A stretch of 64,000 bases of DNA from an uncultured Muribaculaceae bacterium (lineage in GTDB: Bacteria > Bacteroidota > Bacteroidia > Bacteroidales > Muribaculaceae). Position numbers and translations under genes: made by a program. Below are positions 9,295 through 17,682 of this stretch, piece by piece; position 1 is the first letter of the stretch, and every line of letters starts with the position of its first letter. Location: positions 1 through 64,000 of the forward strand of contig CAJUAF010000006.1 of the NCBI GenBank assembly GCA_910584365.1, written 5' to 3'. The notes beneath the pieces were generated by a model, which worked only from the letters and a program-made list of their open reading frames with translations, did not search any database and was not told the DNA's origin.

Positions 9295-10578
9295 TTATAG
9301 CCTGAAATTGATGGCTGACAAAGCCTTCACCTGAGGAAGATGTGCTTCTACGGTTGATTTCAGGACATCAAGAGATCCTATAAATGACTCTGTCTGTCTT
9401 ACAAATTCTTGTCCGTAGAATTCATCGGGAGATAAGATATATTCATCAGGTAATTTGAAATGGGCAAACAATCCGGCAAATTTATCCTGATAATCGGCTA
9501 CCAGCACCGGCACTCCACTTCCTAATGCCGCAATAGCAAAGTGCATACGGCTGCTTATGACTCCTGAAAACAATTCGGCCATACCTTTAAGTTCATCTGC
9601 CCGATACACTTTATCAAGGAAGATGACTCTATTACCGTTCCTTGCCTCTACAATCTGTTGATAAAGATCCGAAAGAACCGAGACGTCTGAAATTCCTTTA
9701 CGATCATCGTGAGGAATCAAGGCAACTGCGACTTGCGGATATTTCCGGAGGATGTCTTTCAGATTACCGGCGATATTTTTTACAGCATTGTTGAGCCGCT
9801 CTTTATCCATATCTTTCTGCAGCATCGGATGGAAATTAAATGCCAGAAATATCTTATGTCCGGCAGCTTCCATGGAGGTCTTCCATGATTGAATTATCCG
9901 ATATCCGTCAGAGTTCCGTTCCGGAACAAGGGCAAATGCCGTGTCAGCCACAAGACGTGCATTTCCCAAAGAGGTATATTTTTTGAATCTGACTAACGAA
10001 TTTTCATCCCTAAGATTGAAAATTTGTTTTTTCCCGATTCTTCTGTATAGCAGATTTAATAATCTTTCTGGCCTTGCATTATAGCTGAATCCCAATAGGG
10101 TTACATTATAATTCTTTGTTGCCAGTATGCAATATAAGGCAAAAAGTTCATAACTCAGAGAGACCGAGTAAAAGCCATCCATACAATCCGCACCAAGTAT
10201 GCAGATCTTGTCCGGATTAAGATTCCCTATATTTTCTGCAAGTGCCTCAAGAGGATATACTCCGTCCCAGATCTTCAGCAGTTCAGCGCCATACTTCCTG
10301 TTAAAAGAAGCAAACATTGCATTATTGACCATTGTGGACGATAAAATCCAAATCGGGCGTTCTGCTCCGTATTGCTGTCGGTAATGCTGCATCACTGCGG
10401 TTATCATGGCTTCGTCGCCGCGGGATCCGATTACCGAGTAAGGGTCACAAGGGACAATTATCAGACCTTTCCCAGACTTGCAATTTCTCTTTAGGCAGGA
10501 CTTTGCCCGTCTATAGGAAAGCGATTCGTTGAAAAGTATCCTGACTTTTCTTAAATATTCTTTGATGCGAGACGCCAT
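9295..10578 (-). CDS. Polysaccharide pyruvyltransferase family protein
   Basis: About 427 residues from ATG 10578; the open frame extends to a GTG at 10680, inside the upstream gene. The family signature near the N-terminus is a Ser-x-Gly-Asp-Glu-Ala site (SVIGSRGDEAMI). The C-terminal GT-B-like motif SSRMHFAIAALGSGVPV is the strongest marker of the family (CsaB/WcaK/ExoV). Such enzymes transfer pyruvate ketals from PEP to sugars, making the glycan acidic. Some relatives instead act as ordinary transferases, so the reaction is likely but not certain. It overlaps the SUMF1-domain gene by 28 bases. Confidence 0.75.
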   Translation of the reverse strand: MASRIKEYLRKVRILFNESLSYRRAKSCLKRNCKSGKGLIIVPCDPYSVIGSRGDEAMITAVMQHYRQQYGAERPIWILSSTMVNNAMFASFNRKYGAELLKIWDGVYPLEALAENIGNLNPDKICILGADCMDGFYSVSLSYELFALYCILATKNYNVTLLGFSYNARPERLLNLLYRRIGKKQIFNLRDENSLVRFKKYTSLGNARLVADTAFALVPERNSDGYRIIQSWKTSMEAAGHKIFLAFNFHPMLQKDMDKERLNNAVKNIAGNLKDILRKYPQVAVALIPHDDRKGISDVSVLSDLYQQIVEARNGNRVIFLDKVYRADELKGMAELFSGVISSRMHFAIAALGSGVPVLVADYQDKFAGLFAHFKLPDEYILSPDEFYGQEFVRQTESFIGSLDVLKSTVEAHLPQVKALSAINFRL

Positions 10579-12545
10579 TTTATCAGAACGAATATAATGC
10601 TTAAAAGCAAGCACAGAAAAAGACCTGCAATCGCTAACGATATTAAGATGGTACGAGTAGGTGATTGCGTTTGGATCCACTGATAATATCGTGTCAGAAC
10701 AGATATTTTCGACGGAACGAAACCGGTCGAAAGGTCTGCCGCCATCGCGATCCTGCCACCAAAAAGATAGGATTTATCGTCGATGCCTCCCGGATCTTCA
10801 TTGACGGCGTTAAGACCGTATTCAGTATATTGCCAGCTGCCACCGCGCAGAGTACGAATTCCGACGCTCCCGTATTGCCATCCTTCTATCCATTCCCACA
10901 CATTTCCTCCTTGCTGTCGCGTACCGAAATATGATTCGGCGTTGCCGAATGAATCGACAGGGGCATAATATCTGGGCGTGCCAACGGACAAAGTCGATTG
11001 TCTCATGAAATTAGCCTGTGACTGTAAAGGGATATCACTTGTACGGGTCGGATAATCATGGTATTTTCGGTTCCCGATTTTTGTGGGGTCGTAATAAGCT
11101 GCCTTATACCATTCATCGTCATTCGGTATCCAGAATCTGGCTCCTGGATTTCTTTGTCCGAACGAGGCGTATGCTTGTTTCCTGCCAGACCGGACGTTTT
11201 CAAAATCAGAGGTATCATAAGCACCGCGGTTTCCGGTCCCTTCTGTTATACCAATGGTCTGTTCTCCCTTAGGGCATCCGTAATGTAACCAATTGCAGTA
11301 TCGTGCCAATTCATAGTAACCTATGTACACTACTGGCAGACGGAGAGCATCTTGCCTACAAGTGTAGACCCAACGCCCATCTGGCAATGAATCCTTTTGA
11401 ATTCCTCCTCCGACAGAACTTCCCATATTCCCGTCATAGAGATGATATTTGTCTGACCGCGATGCGACAGCATTGAGAAAGCGACAATATTCCCCGTTGG
11501 TCAGTTCATATTTCGAGATGTAAAATTCATATCCGACCCTACCTTTAAACTGATTCTGCCTGTCAGACTCGTTATCAGGATGGTTAATCAGAACGAACAC
11601 GCCTCCGTTAGGTCCCTGTCTCTGAACAATCGTGTCTGTCTTTTTGAATTCCGGAATAAATATCTCTGGAGAATGTGTGAGTTTCCGTATTAAATCAGTA
11701 TTTCTGCAGATTCTAAAACCAAAAGAAGGAATTGATTTATTCTGAAAATCCCCTTCCGATTGACCGAATCCGGCGAAATTCATCGGTCTTATCAGGCTTC
11801 CGCCTAAAGCCACGCGCATCTCGCCGTTTTTATCTTCTATCCACTCGGCCAAGTTCCCTTGCTGATCAAGCGTACCGTAATGACTTGGTGGCCCCGATAT
11901 CCCCATGTCGGCAAGATGAGGAAATGGATAATGCCAGCCGGTCACTTTATTATAACTGTTGGAAGCAGAATCCAGATAGGCTTCTTTCCATTGTTTTCCG
12001 TCGTAATATAGAGCCTTGTTCCATTCATCTCGATTTGGTAGCCAATACAACGCGCCGGAATTACGTTCCCAGGTGACAGTGTTATAGGCCCCGTGCGTTT
12101 TATCCCCTTCGGTAAGAGGCACAAAATCCGCCACATTTTTATTATCCCGTATATTCAGGGCATTATAATGAAGCCAATTAATATATCTTATGGCGCTTTC
12201 CCAGGAAACTCCACTTACGGGTTTGTGTTCATATCCATCTTTTACAAAGAACCTGTGACGCGAATTCGCGGATATAGGATCAAAAAGAATACCTCCGAAA
12301 AAATGTTGCCCCATCAATGGAGAATACAAATTCAGGGAATCTTTTTGGCTCACTACATTGTTGAGAAATTGACAATACTCCGCATTGGAAATTTCATATT
12401 TGGATATTGAGTAAGGATAGTTCACTGAGCCGGTACCGTCCGAAGCCGGGGGATTACCCGTATCATCTATCTCCACAAAAGAAATAAAGGCGGATAACAG
12501 CACATAGACAATCTGAGCTGATATAAGAATCATCAGTTTCCTCAT
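10551..12545 (-). CDS. Membrane-anchored protein with two SUMF1/FGE-type domains
   Basis: From ATG 12545 (MRKLMILISAQIVYV) it is 664 residues: signal peptide or N-terminal anchor (1-22), a first sulfatase-modifying-factor/FGE-fold domain (about 40-290), a second one (about 335-600), and a C-terminal membrane helix (about 630-655) followed by a short basic tail. Both domains have W-x-E-W-I-E-like motifs (GNLAEWIED; GGNVWEWIEG) and GGS turns. Neither has the paired cysteines of formylglycine-generating enzymes in the expected GGS region, so FGE catalysis is unlikely. The bulk should lie in the periplasm. ATGA coupling to the flippase stop (12542) ties it to polysaccharide export. Confidence 0.75.
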   Translation of the reverse strand: MRKLMILISAQIVYVLLSAFISFVEIDDTGNPPASDGTGSVNYPYSISKYEISNAEYCQFLNNVVSQKDSLNLYSPLMGQHFFGGILFDPISANSRHRFFVKDGYEHKPVSGVSWESAIRYINWLHYNALNIRDNKNVADFVPLTEGDKTHGAYNTVTWERNSGALYWLPNRDEWNKALYYDGKQWKEAYLDSASNSYNKVTGWHYPFPHLADMGISGPPSHYGTLDQQGNLAEWIEDKNGEMRVALGGSLIRPMNFAGFGQSEGDFQNKSIPSFGFRICRNTDLIRKLTHSPEIFIPEFKKTDTIVQRQGPNGGVFVLINHPDNESDRQNQFKGRVGYEFYISKYELTNGEYCRFLNAVASRSDKYHLYDGNMGSSVGGGIQKDSLPDGRWVYTCRQDALRLPVVYIGYYELARYCNWLHYGCPKGEQTIGITEGTGNRGAYDTSDFENVRSGRKQAYASFGQRNPGARFWIPNDDEWYKAAYYDPTKIGNRKYHDYPTRTSDIPLQSQANFMRQSTLSVGTPRYYAPVDSFGNAESYFGTRQQGGNVWEWIEGWQYGSVGIRTLRGGSWQYTEYGLNAVNEDPGGIDDKSYLFGGRIAMAADLSTGFVPSKISVLTRYYQWIQTQSPTRTILISLAIAGLFLCLLLSIIFVLIKWRLASKNI

Positions 12546-14065
12546 GAGGCAATATGAAGAGTAGAACAGATTTTGCGTTTTATGAATTCTCGCTCCGGAG
12601 TGGTCAGACCAGCACACCAAATAGAGATTAGCACAGAAATTATGCAGAGTGCCGTAAGACTAAAAAAAGTTAGGACGGATTCTGACGGAGTTGCTGTCTT
12701 CATTAATATAGGGAGGGGGAGTGCCAGACCCGTTACGCGGAGAATTGGTAAAAGAACAGCTCTTATAAAAGATATTATGTTGAGGCCTGTGAGATTCCGT
12801 ATCAGCATAAGACGGATAAACAATGCACAGATGGAAAACGCCATTTGGATTATAAATACCATGTATGGTTCAGCGCCTGATTTCAAAGTAAAATATCCTA
12901 CCGGTAGCATTAAAAGGAGAAAGCCTCCTACACAAATATGATACCATTTGATTTTCCCCGTAGCATCCGCCGCTTTCATTAAAGGAGAAGATATTGAATC
13001 AATCATCGCCACAATAAGAATCAAAGTCAGGAAAATACAGGTGTATTCAGGCACCTCAGTCAGCCACCAGTGCAGTATTTTGTCAAGACTCAGGATGAGG
13101 GGCAGACTGATAACGAACAATAGATAAAATGAAAATTTCGCGCTTCTGCAAATTAACAGATAAAGATTCTCCAATTCCCCTTTTGCGTAGGTTTTAATAA
13201 TCTGAGGATTAACAGCCATTTGAAAATTAGTGGCAAAATTGGTTACAATGGACTGAACTTGTACTGCAATCCCCCGCGCAGCATTCAACACAGGTCCACC
13301 GAATAGATTCAAGAGAATATTGACTCCCTGAGAATTGAACATTGCCGCCGTGCAACCAATCATGTTCCAGCCCGAGAAACGGAGCATCTCCATGCCAAGT
13401 TTTCGGTTGTGAATCCTTGCTATACGGCTTTCCGAAAAACATTTCCGACAGTATGAGACAATCACTCCCGAATAGATAATTTGAGTTGATAGCATCAATA
13501 ATCCGTATATGACCAGGCGATTCTCAGTGGCCAGATGCAATAACAAAACGACAATCAGTTTGATAACCGCATCCAGTATTGTGAAATAAGCGAACACGGA
13601 CATTCGCTCATTTGAGACTATCAATGCATTAAAGGGGATTGAAACAATAGCAAGAAATGTAATGACAACTGAACACTGAAACACCCAGAACGCAGCCTGG
13701 AGTTTTGCAGGAGGAATAACAAGTTTATGATAAAGAAACCAAAGCCCTATGGTTTCAATCAGAAAAACAACTATCAATGCCAATATGAAATGCACCAGCA
13801 AGGATGTATTGAATACTTGTTTGACATCATTTCTTTCAGGGTTGCCTAAGGCAAATGAAATATAACGCATCGTTGAGTTGCTCAAAGCTCCGTTTATATA
13901 GCCTACCATCGCTACAAGCCCTCCGATAACATTATAGATTCCGAAATCCTCTACACCAAGCAATTGTAAGATTAACCTGGAAGTATATAACCCCAGAATC
14001 ATCATTACAATCATCCGGAAATACAAATAAAGTGTATTTTTGGCGATATTGGCGTTATTTGGCAT
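12542..14065 (-). CDS. Polysaccharide flippase, MOP/MATE-like (Wzx type)
   Basis: About 507 residues from ATG 14065 (MPNNANIAKNTLYLYF); the open frame reaches a TTG at 14092. Twelve or more hydrophobic segments begin with the family opening N-T-L-Y-L-Y-F-R-M and a helix-1 LQLLGVEDFGIYNVIGG motif. It should flip undecaprenyl-PP-linked repeat units across the inner membrane. It is the first gene after UpxY1, with 28 bases between them, a common order in Bacteroidales capsule loci. Confidence 0.85.
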   Translation of the reverse strand: MPNNANIAKNTLYLYFRMIVMMILGLYTSRLILQLLGVEDFGIYNVIGGLVAMVGYINGALSNSTMRYISFALGNPERNDVKQVFNTSLLVHFILALIVVFLIETIGLWFLYHKLVIPPAKLQAAFWVFQCSVVITFLAIVSIPFNALIVSNERMSVFAYFTILDAVIKLIVVLLLHLATENRLVIYGLLMLSTQIIYSGVIVSYCRKCFSESRIARIHNRKLGMEMLRFSGWNMIGCTAAMFNSQGVNILLNLFGGPVLNAARGIAVQVQSIVTNFATNFQMAVNPQIIKTYAKGELENLYLLICRSAKFSFYLLFVISLPLILSLDKILHWWLTEVPEYTCIFLTLILIVAMIDSISSPLMKAADATGKIKWYHICVGGFLLLMLPVGYFTLKSGAEPYMVFIIQMAFSICALFIRLMLIRNLTGLNIISFIRAVLLPILRVTGLALPLPILMKTATPSESVLTFFSLTALCIISVLISIWCAGLTTPEREFIKRKICSTLHIAS

Positions 14066-14093
14066 ACTCAGTCTGCCCCCTGGATTTAGCAAG

Positions 14094-14696
14094 TTACGAA
14101 ATCGGAGATAGCGATAAGGTGGGGAGGTCGAGGGTGATGGCCAGGAGGTTGGCCAGGCGGAGGGAGAGGCGGGAGTGGGGGACGGGGGAGCCGCCGGGGG
14201 TGAGGGGGCGGGCCTTGAGGTGGCGCAGGTGGATGCCGGTCAGGCCGGCCATGGGGCCGGAGATGATGCGGACAGTGGCGCCTGTGGGGATGAGGTCGGA
14301 GGAGAGGTTGGCGTTGTAGGAGTCACGGGAGTTCCAGATGTGGATGAAGGCGTCCATCTGAGTGTCCGGGACAATAAGAAAATCCTGAGTGCCCCCGACC
14401 GTCGTTGTCAGATATTTGATGCGGTCGTTGACATATTTCTTTACTTCGGCGAGCTTCTCGCGGGAAGTATGGATGAAAATCAGGGATGGTACGGCGGGGC
14501 GTTCGACAGCCACCGGATGACGGTGAGGCTTTTTAATAAAGGTCGTCTCTTTTGGCAGAAAAGTTTTGAAACCATGGCCCGTCAGGAACTCTTCGGCTTT
14601 GAGTTCATAGCGGTATGCCGCCATTACATACCAGTGTGCGTCGGTGTGCCGTATGGAAGAATTGACTATCAAATTTTCGGAGAGGGTATAGTTCAA
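14094..14696 (-). CDS. UpxY-family transcription antiterminator (UpxY1)
   Basis: About 200 residues. Residues 21-125 are a NusG N-terminal-like domain (HWYVMAAYR start, FLPK, PSLIFIHTS). A KOW-like segment follows (GATVRIISGPMAGLTGI). UpxY proteins act on their own operon by overcoming early termination in the leader. No ATG is available before the conserved Trp-Tyr: the frame begins with TTG at 14696, with another TTG at 14672, so a non-ATG start is needed. The C-terminal tail SRLSLRLANLLAITLD is nearly identical to that of UpxY2. No UpxZ-type gene follows. The 3' part of the gene is strikingly GC-rich. Confidence 0.85.
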   Translation of the reverse strand: MNYTLSENLIVNSSIRHTDAHWYVMAAYRYELKAEEFLTGHGFKTFLPKETTFIKKPHRHPVAVERPAVPSLIFIHTSREKLAEVKKYVNDRIKYLTTTVGGTQDFLIVPDTQMDAFIHIWNSRDSYNANLSSDLIPTGATVRIISGPMAGLTGIHLRHLKARPLTPGGSPVPHSRLSLRLANLLAITLDLPTLSLSPIS

Positions 14697-14754
14697 GAAC
14701 CTTCGGTTTTTGATAACCGGTTGAAGTTCAATGAAGAACGTAAGAATTTTCAGG

Positions 14755-14780
14755 ATTCCGGTGCGTCGGGCGTCCGGAAT
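14755..14780 (-). terminator. Leader hairpin before UpxY1 (possible attenuator)
   Basis: Perfect 7-base inverted repeat (ATTCCGG ... CCGGAAT) with a 12-base loop, followed on the minus strand by a weakly T-rich run. A second repeat (CGCTGT/ACAGCG) lies at 14797-14813. Position between the conserved block and the UpxY start suggests a termination site in the leader. The stem is short and the U-tract poor. Confidence 0.35.
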
Positions 14781-14847
14781 GATTTATAGCCGTGAACGCT
14801 GTCGGGAACAGCGGTGGACCTTATGGCCTGTGGCGTATTTCGCAGCC

Positions 14848-14921
14848 TTCCAGCTAAAATCGGTGCAAAATTACAGAAAACTTAACAAATTACCCCCCCC
14901 CAAATGCTAAAATACGTTAAC
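14848..14921 (-). promoter_or_regulatory. Conserved UpxY upstream block, copy 1
   Basis: On the minus strand it reads GTTAACG, ATTTTA, a spacer with nine G, TTTGTTAA, TAATTTTGCA, GATTTTAGC and GGAA. The same order and almost the same spacing (one base different) occurs upstream of UpxY2 (57564-57638). TAATTTTG at 14873-14866 fits the Bacteroidetes -7 element TAnnTTTG, but no TTTG lies at the usual 19-21 base distance. It may be the operon promoter or a recognition/loading sequence. Confidence 0.55.
14893..14901 (-). repeat. Homopolymer tract, G9 on the minus strand
   Basis: Nine C on the plus strand inside the conserved UpxY1 upstream block, about 20 bases upstream of the candidate -7 element. 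Length change would alter spacing between the GTTAACG/ATTTTA part and TAATTTTG. The UpxY2 copy has no such run at the corresponding place. Confidence 0.75.
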
Positions 14922-15139
14922 GAACGCCTATAAACCTTTAAAAGCGCAATATTTTAAAAGTTTTTATGATTTTCAACATCCCCTTGTAAAACTTTCCAAA
15001 GACCGCGACCGACTCCAAAATACGGCTATCCTGCAGCCCGCGCCTACCCGCCAGTTCGTGTTTCCCCGCCACTACGCCTCTCCCCAAAAAAGACATCAGC
15101 AGCATATCATTTCCAGTAATCGCGGATGAAAGTCATATA

Positions 15140-15424
15140 CTATCTCCATACAATCAACAACAGCAGATCTGCCATAAGCGCTATACAGACAACGGCTATC
15201 CCTATCCGTCGTCTGATCTCGGGGTTGCAGTCATCGAAAATCCACATCTTACCGTAGTTCTGCCAGTGAAGGGCCCATTTCCAACGGAGCAACATCCCGG
15301 TCAGCCAAAAAGAAAGCAGGCAGGCAACAAAGAGCAACGCGCAACGCGGATGCGACCTCATCCAGTCAAGAAACAGTTCAGCTTTTCCGTTCACCGCCTC
15401 GAATATTTCAGTCATGCCGTTCAT
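15140..15424 (-). CDS. Small membrane protein, two predicted helices
   Basis: A 94-residue protein with hydrophobic segments at about 28-48 (CALLFVACLLSFWLTGMLL) and 74-92, joined by a Trp-rich loop (WKWALHWQNYGKMWIF) containing an RRRIG turn. The layout loosely resembles small Bacteroidetes immunity-type membrane proteins (Imm17-like), but the match is weak and no toxin gene lies beside it. It follows the lipoprotein gene at 15450 with a 25-base gap on the same strand, so the two are probably co-transcribed. Function not recognised. Confidence 0.6.
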   Translation of the reverse strand: MNGMTEIFEAVNGKAELFLDWMRSHPRCALLFVACLLSFWLTGMLLRWKWALHWQNYGKMWIFDDCNPEIRRRIGIAVVCIALMADLLLLIVWR

Positions 15425-15449
15425 GAGTTTCCTCGGTTAAGTTCTCACC

Positions 15450-15992
15450 TCAGGGACAGTATTCAATAATCCAGTTGCCATCGAGTTCCATCCGGGAGAT
15501 GGGTCTGCCTGTCTTGTCGAGTGTATATTCCCGCCACATTTCGTGCAGGTCGCGCCCCTCGTTGAAAACCATATCGGCCCGACGATTCCGACAATAGGAA
15601 TATTGCACAGTAAAACCATCCAAGTCTCCGTAAGTATAGCACACAAGGTCAATCACACCGGAAGGAGGATAGCAGAGCAACCGTGTGCAGCCAATGCGCC
15701 GCAAAAGCGCATCAAGCCTCACCCGTCTCTCATCGCCCAGGCGAGCAACAAACAAGGAATCCGCGTCGTTCCATAACAACCGCATCCGTTCTTCTCCCGT
15801 CTCAGGATTGCAGAAAGTAGTGGTATCAGGCGGATAGCGGACATCGTCATCACCGGCTACACTCCCGGCAATCGCCACAACACTGTCAAAATCCGCACGC
15901 CGCCCATCGAAATTCTCTTTCAGCCATTCATCGGATGGAGGCGAAGCATGGTAGCACCCGGCACACAATACTACCAAGAACAACGGCGCCAT
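15450..15992 (-). CDS. Small hypothetical lipoprotein
   Basis: A 180-residue protein with a short hydrophobic leader ending in LCAGC, an acceptable though not ideal lipobox (Cys at about residue 13). The mature part holds several Cys and acidic residues, an LDKTGRPISRMELDGNW segment near the end suggestive of a beta-strand repeat as in antitoxin-like or RHS-associated small proteins, and no catalytic motif. It is paired with the membrane protein gene downstream. TAATTTTG on the minus strand at 16074-16067 might be its promoter, but no -33 element is visible. No function assigned. Confidence 0.6.
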   Translation of the reverse strand: MAPLFLVVLCAGCYHASPPSDEWLKENFDGRRADFDSVVAIAGSVAGDDDVRYPPDTTTFCNPETGEERMRLLWNDADSLFVARLGDERRVRLDALLRRIGCTRLLCYPPSGVIDLVCYTYGDLDGFTVQYSYCRNRRADMVFNEGRDLHEMWREYTLDKTGRPISRMELDGNWIIEYCP

Positions 15993-16207
15993 TAAACGCC
16001 TGTTCCAACACCGTAATATATATATACAATTCCGCTCATAATCCGAAGACTTCAGCTATCAGATCACAAAATTAACATATTTCACTCATTTCACGCCTCT
16101 TTCCGTGGAAAAACATCTGTGAGAACCCTTCAAACAATCCCCGATAGGTCTGCCGGCTTAATTTTATCTAAATCTCATGCGCAGACACAGCCAGCGGTCC
16201 GCAACAG

Positions 16208-16238
16208 TTGGATGTCCGGAATTTTTTTCGTAACTTTG
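16208..16238 (+). promoter_or_regulatory. Bacteroidetes-type promoter for the T9SS-type gene
   Basis: TTG at 16208-16210, 20 bases, then TAACTTTG at 16231-16238, matching the -33/-7 pattern. Transcription would start near 16244, about a dozen bases before the ATG. Confidence 0.7.
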
Positions 16239-16256
16239 CAAGTTAACTGATTTCAG

Positions 16257-17618
16257 ATGATGAACCTGTTTTGCCGACATATCTCCGCCGCAACGGCGCT
16301 TCTTTTTCTCCTGCTGCTGTCATGCCCGGGCCTGCACGCCCAGATTTCATTCTCGGGCAACGCCGCGCCCGCCATTACCGAAAAACCGGAAACATCGACC
16401 GGCCTCGCCGGGGTCTACGTGCTGAGTTCTTCCGCAGGGGTCACAGCCTCCTATACGGCCTCCTCCCCTGCCGCCCGTGTCCGCTGGATGCGGTTCAGCT
16501 CACTCGGAGGAGGTTACGCCGAGGAAATCCCCTTCACCGGCGACGGCGCCACCAGCTCCATACAGCTCGGCACTGAAGACATGGGCTACATCGTCGAGGA
16601 AGACGGACGTCAGACCTGCTTCTGGGTTGTCAACTACGCCAACCATATCTGCCGCCTCGGCTCCCTCGACATCGCTCCCGAGCAGGACTGCACCTCGGCA
16701 TCCCTGACATTCGAGGGGAGCGCTCCCCGCATCGTGTATTATTCCGTCAACGGTATGGGACGCACCCTCTCGCGCGGCCTCAGGATGGAATACACCACCC
16801 TCGAATACGACGAAGAGCGCAATACCTACAACCAGATCCTGCGCCAGGAAACCCTCGAATATCTTTCCTCCGAAGTCCACCTGCCCGCCCCCCTGTGCAA
16901 CACGGAATTCACACTGACCGGCGACCGCTTTCAGGAAGCATGGGGTGGCGCCCGGACCATCCAGACCCCTACCTATCAGGCCCGGGCCGTCGAAGCCGTC
17001 ACATCAGCCGTCCAGATCTCCCGCACCGTCGACAACGAACAGAAAACCGAATCGACCTCCGGAGTCCTCGGCGGTTCGGCCCCCGTAGAAATTACTTTTG
17101 AGGCGACCGTCACCGATGCCGCCATCTATACCGAATGGCAGTTCTCGACCGACCCCCAGTTCGAAAACATCGACATGAGAGTCAACTCAACCTCAGCACC
17201 GCGCACTTTTACCGAATACGGCACCGTATATGCCCGCTTCGTCGCCGGCGACGCCTCCGGCGGCTGCGACTGGATTTCCCAGACCTACACCGTCTCCGTC
17301 GGTGAATCCAAACTCGAATGTCCCAACGCCTTCTCCCCCGGCTCCTCCGAAGGGACCAACGATGAATGGAAAGTATCCTATAAATCCATCATCAGTTTCG
17401 ACTGCCACATTTTCAACCGCTGGGGAATCGAAGTGGCCCATCTTACCGACCCCTCCCAGGGATGGGACGGACGCCACAACGGCAAACTCGTCAAATCCGG
17501 CGTATTCTATTACGTCATCCAGGCACAGGGAGCCGACGGCAAGCAATACAAGCTTTCCGGCGACATCAACATCCTCCACTCCTCCGGCCGCAACGGCTCC
17601 TACTCCACCGCCGAGTGA
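16257..17618 (+). CDS. Secreted protein with T9SS gliding-motility-type C-terminal domain
   Basis: A 453-residue protein. A signal peptide (1-28, ending LHAQ) is followed by a Ser/Thr-rich beta-strand region with PKD-like stretches (about 70-345). The last 95 residues are the gliding-motility-associated C-terminal (CHU_C, type B sorting) domain: CPNAFSPGSSEGTNDEWKV, then HIFNRWGIEV, GWDGRHNGKLVKSGVFYYVI. That domain directs export through the type IX system and surface attachment or release. ATG 16257 and ATG 16260 are both possible. It has its own promoter and lies 64 bases before uvrA. The passenger's role is unknown. Confidence 0.8.
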   Translation: MMNLFCRHISAATALLFLLLLSCPGLHAQISFSGNAAPAITEKPETSTGLAGVYVLSSSAGVTASYTASSPAARVRWMRFSSLGGGYAEEIPFTGDGATSSIQLGTEDMGYIVEEDGRQTCFWVVNYANHICRLGSLDIAPEQDCTSASLTFEGSAPRIVYYSVNGMGRTLSRGLRMEYTTLEYDEERNTYNQILRQETLEYLSSEVHLPAPLCNTEFTLTGDRFQEAWGGARTIQTPTYQARAVEAVTSAVQISRTVDNEQKTESTSGVLGGSAPVEITFEATVTDAAIYTEWQFSTDPQFENIDMRVNSTSAPRTFTEYGTVYARFVAGDASGGCDWISQTYTVSVGESKLECPNAFSPGSSEGTNDEWKVSYKSIISFDCHIFNRWGIEVAHLTDPSQGWDGRHNGKLVKSGVFYYVIQAQGADGKQYKLSGDINILHSSGRNGSYSTAE

Positions 17619-17682
17619 CCTGCGCCTCCGGCCATTAAACCTGCCGGGAACTCCTTCCGGCCAACAATCAGAAAGGGAATAA

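Larger units (their letters stand above)
14697..15139. other. 443-base region upstream of UpxY1 without a recognised gene
   Basis: It holds the UpxY1 leader and control region: two short inverted repeats, a block shared with the UpxY2 upstream region (14848-14921) and a C9 tract. The part from about 14925 to 15139 shows an AT-rich then GC-rich stretch in which I see no gene, RNA or repeat. Confidence 0.6.

Noticed and set aside
10551..12545. Functional formylglycine-generating enzyme for sulfatases
   Set aside because: The catalytic Cys pair is absent in both domains and there is no sulfatase gene in the window.
14700..15000. Invertible promoter upstream of UpxY1, as in Bacteroides fragilis capsule loci
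   Set aside because: No long flanking inverted repeats could be found by eye and no invertase gene is present; the G9 tract is the better candidate for switching.
15140..15992. Possible toxin-immunity pair (lipoprotein plus Imm17-like membrane protein)
   Set aside because: No toxin, RHS or T6SS gene beside it and the resemblance is weak; reported only as a small gene pair.
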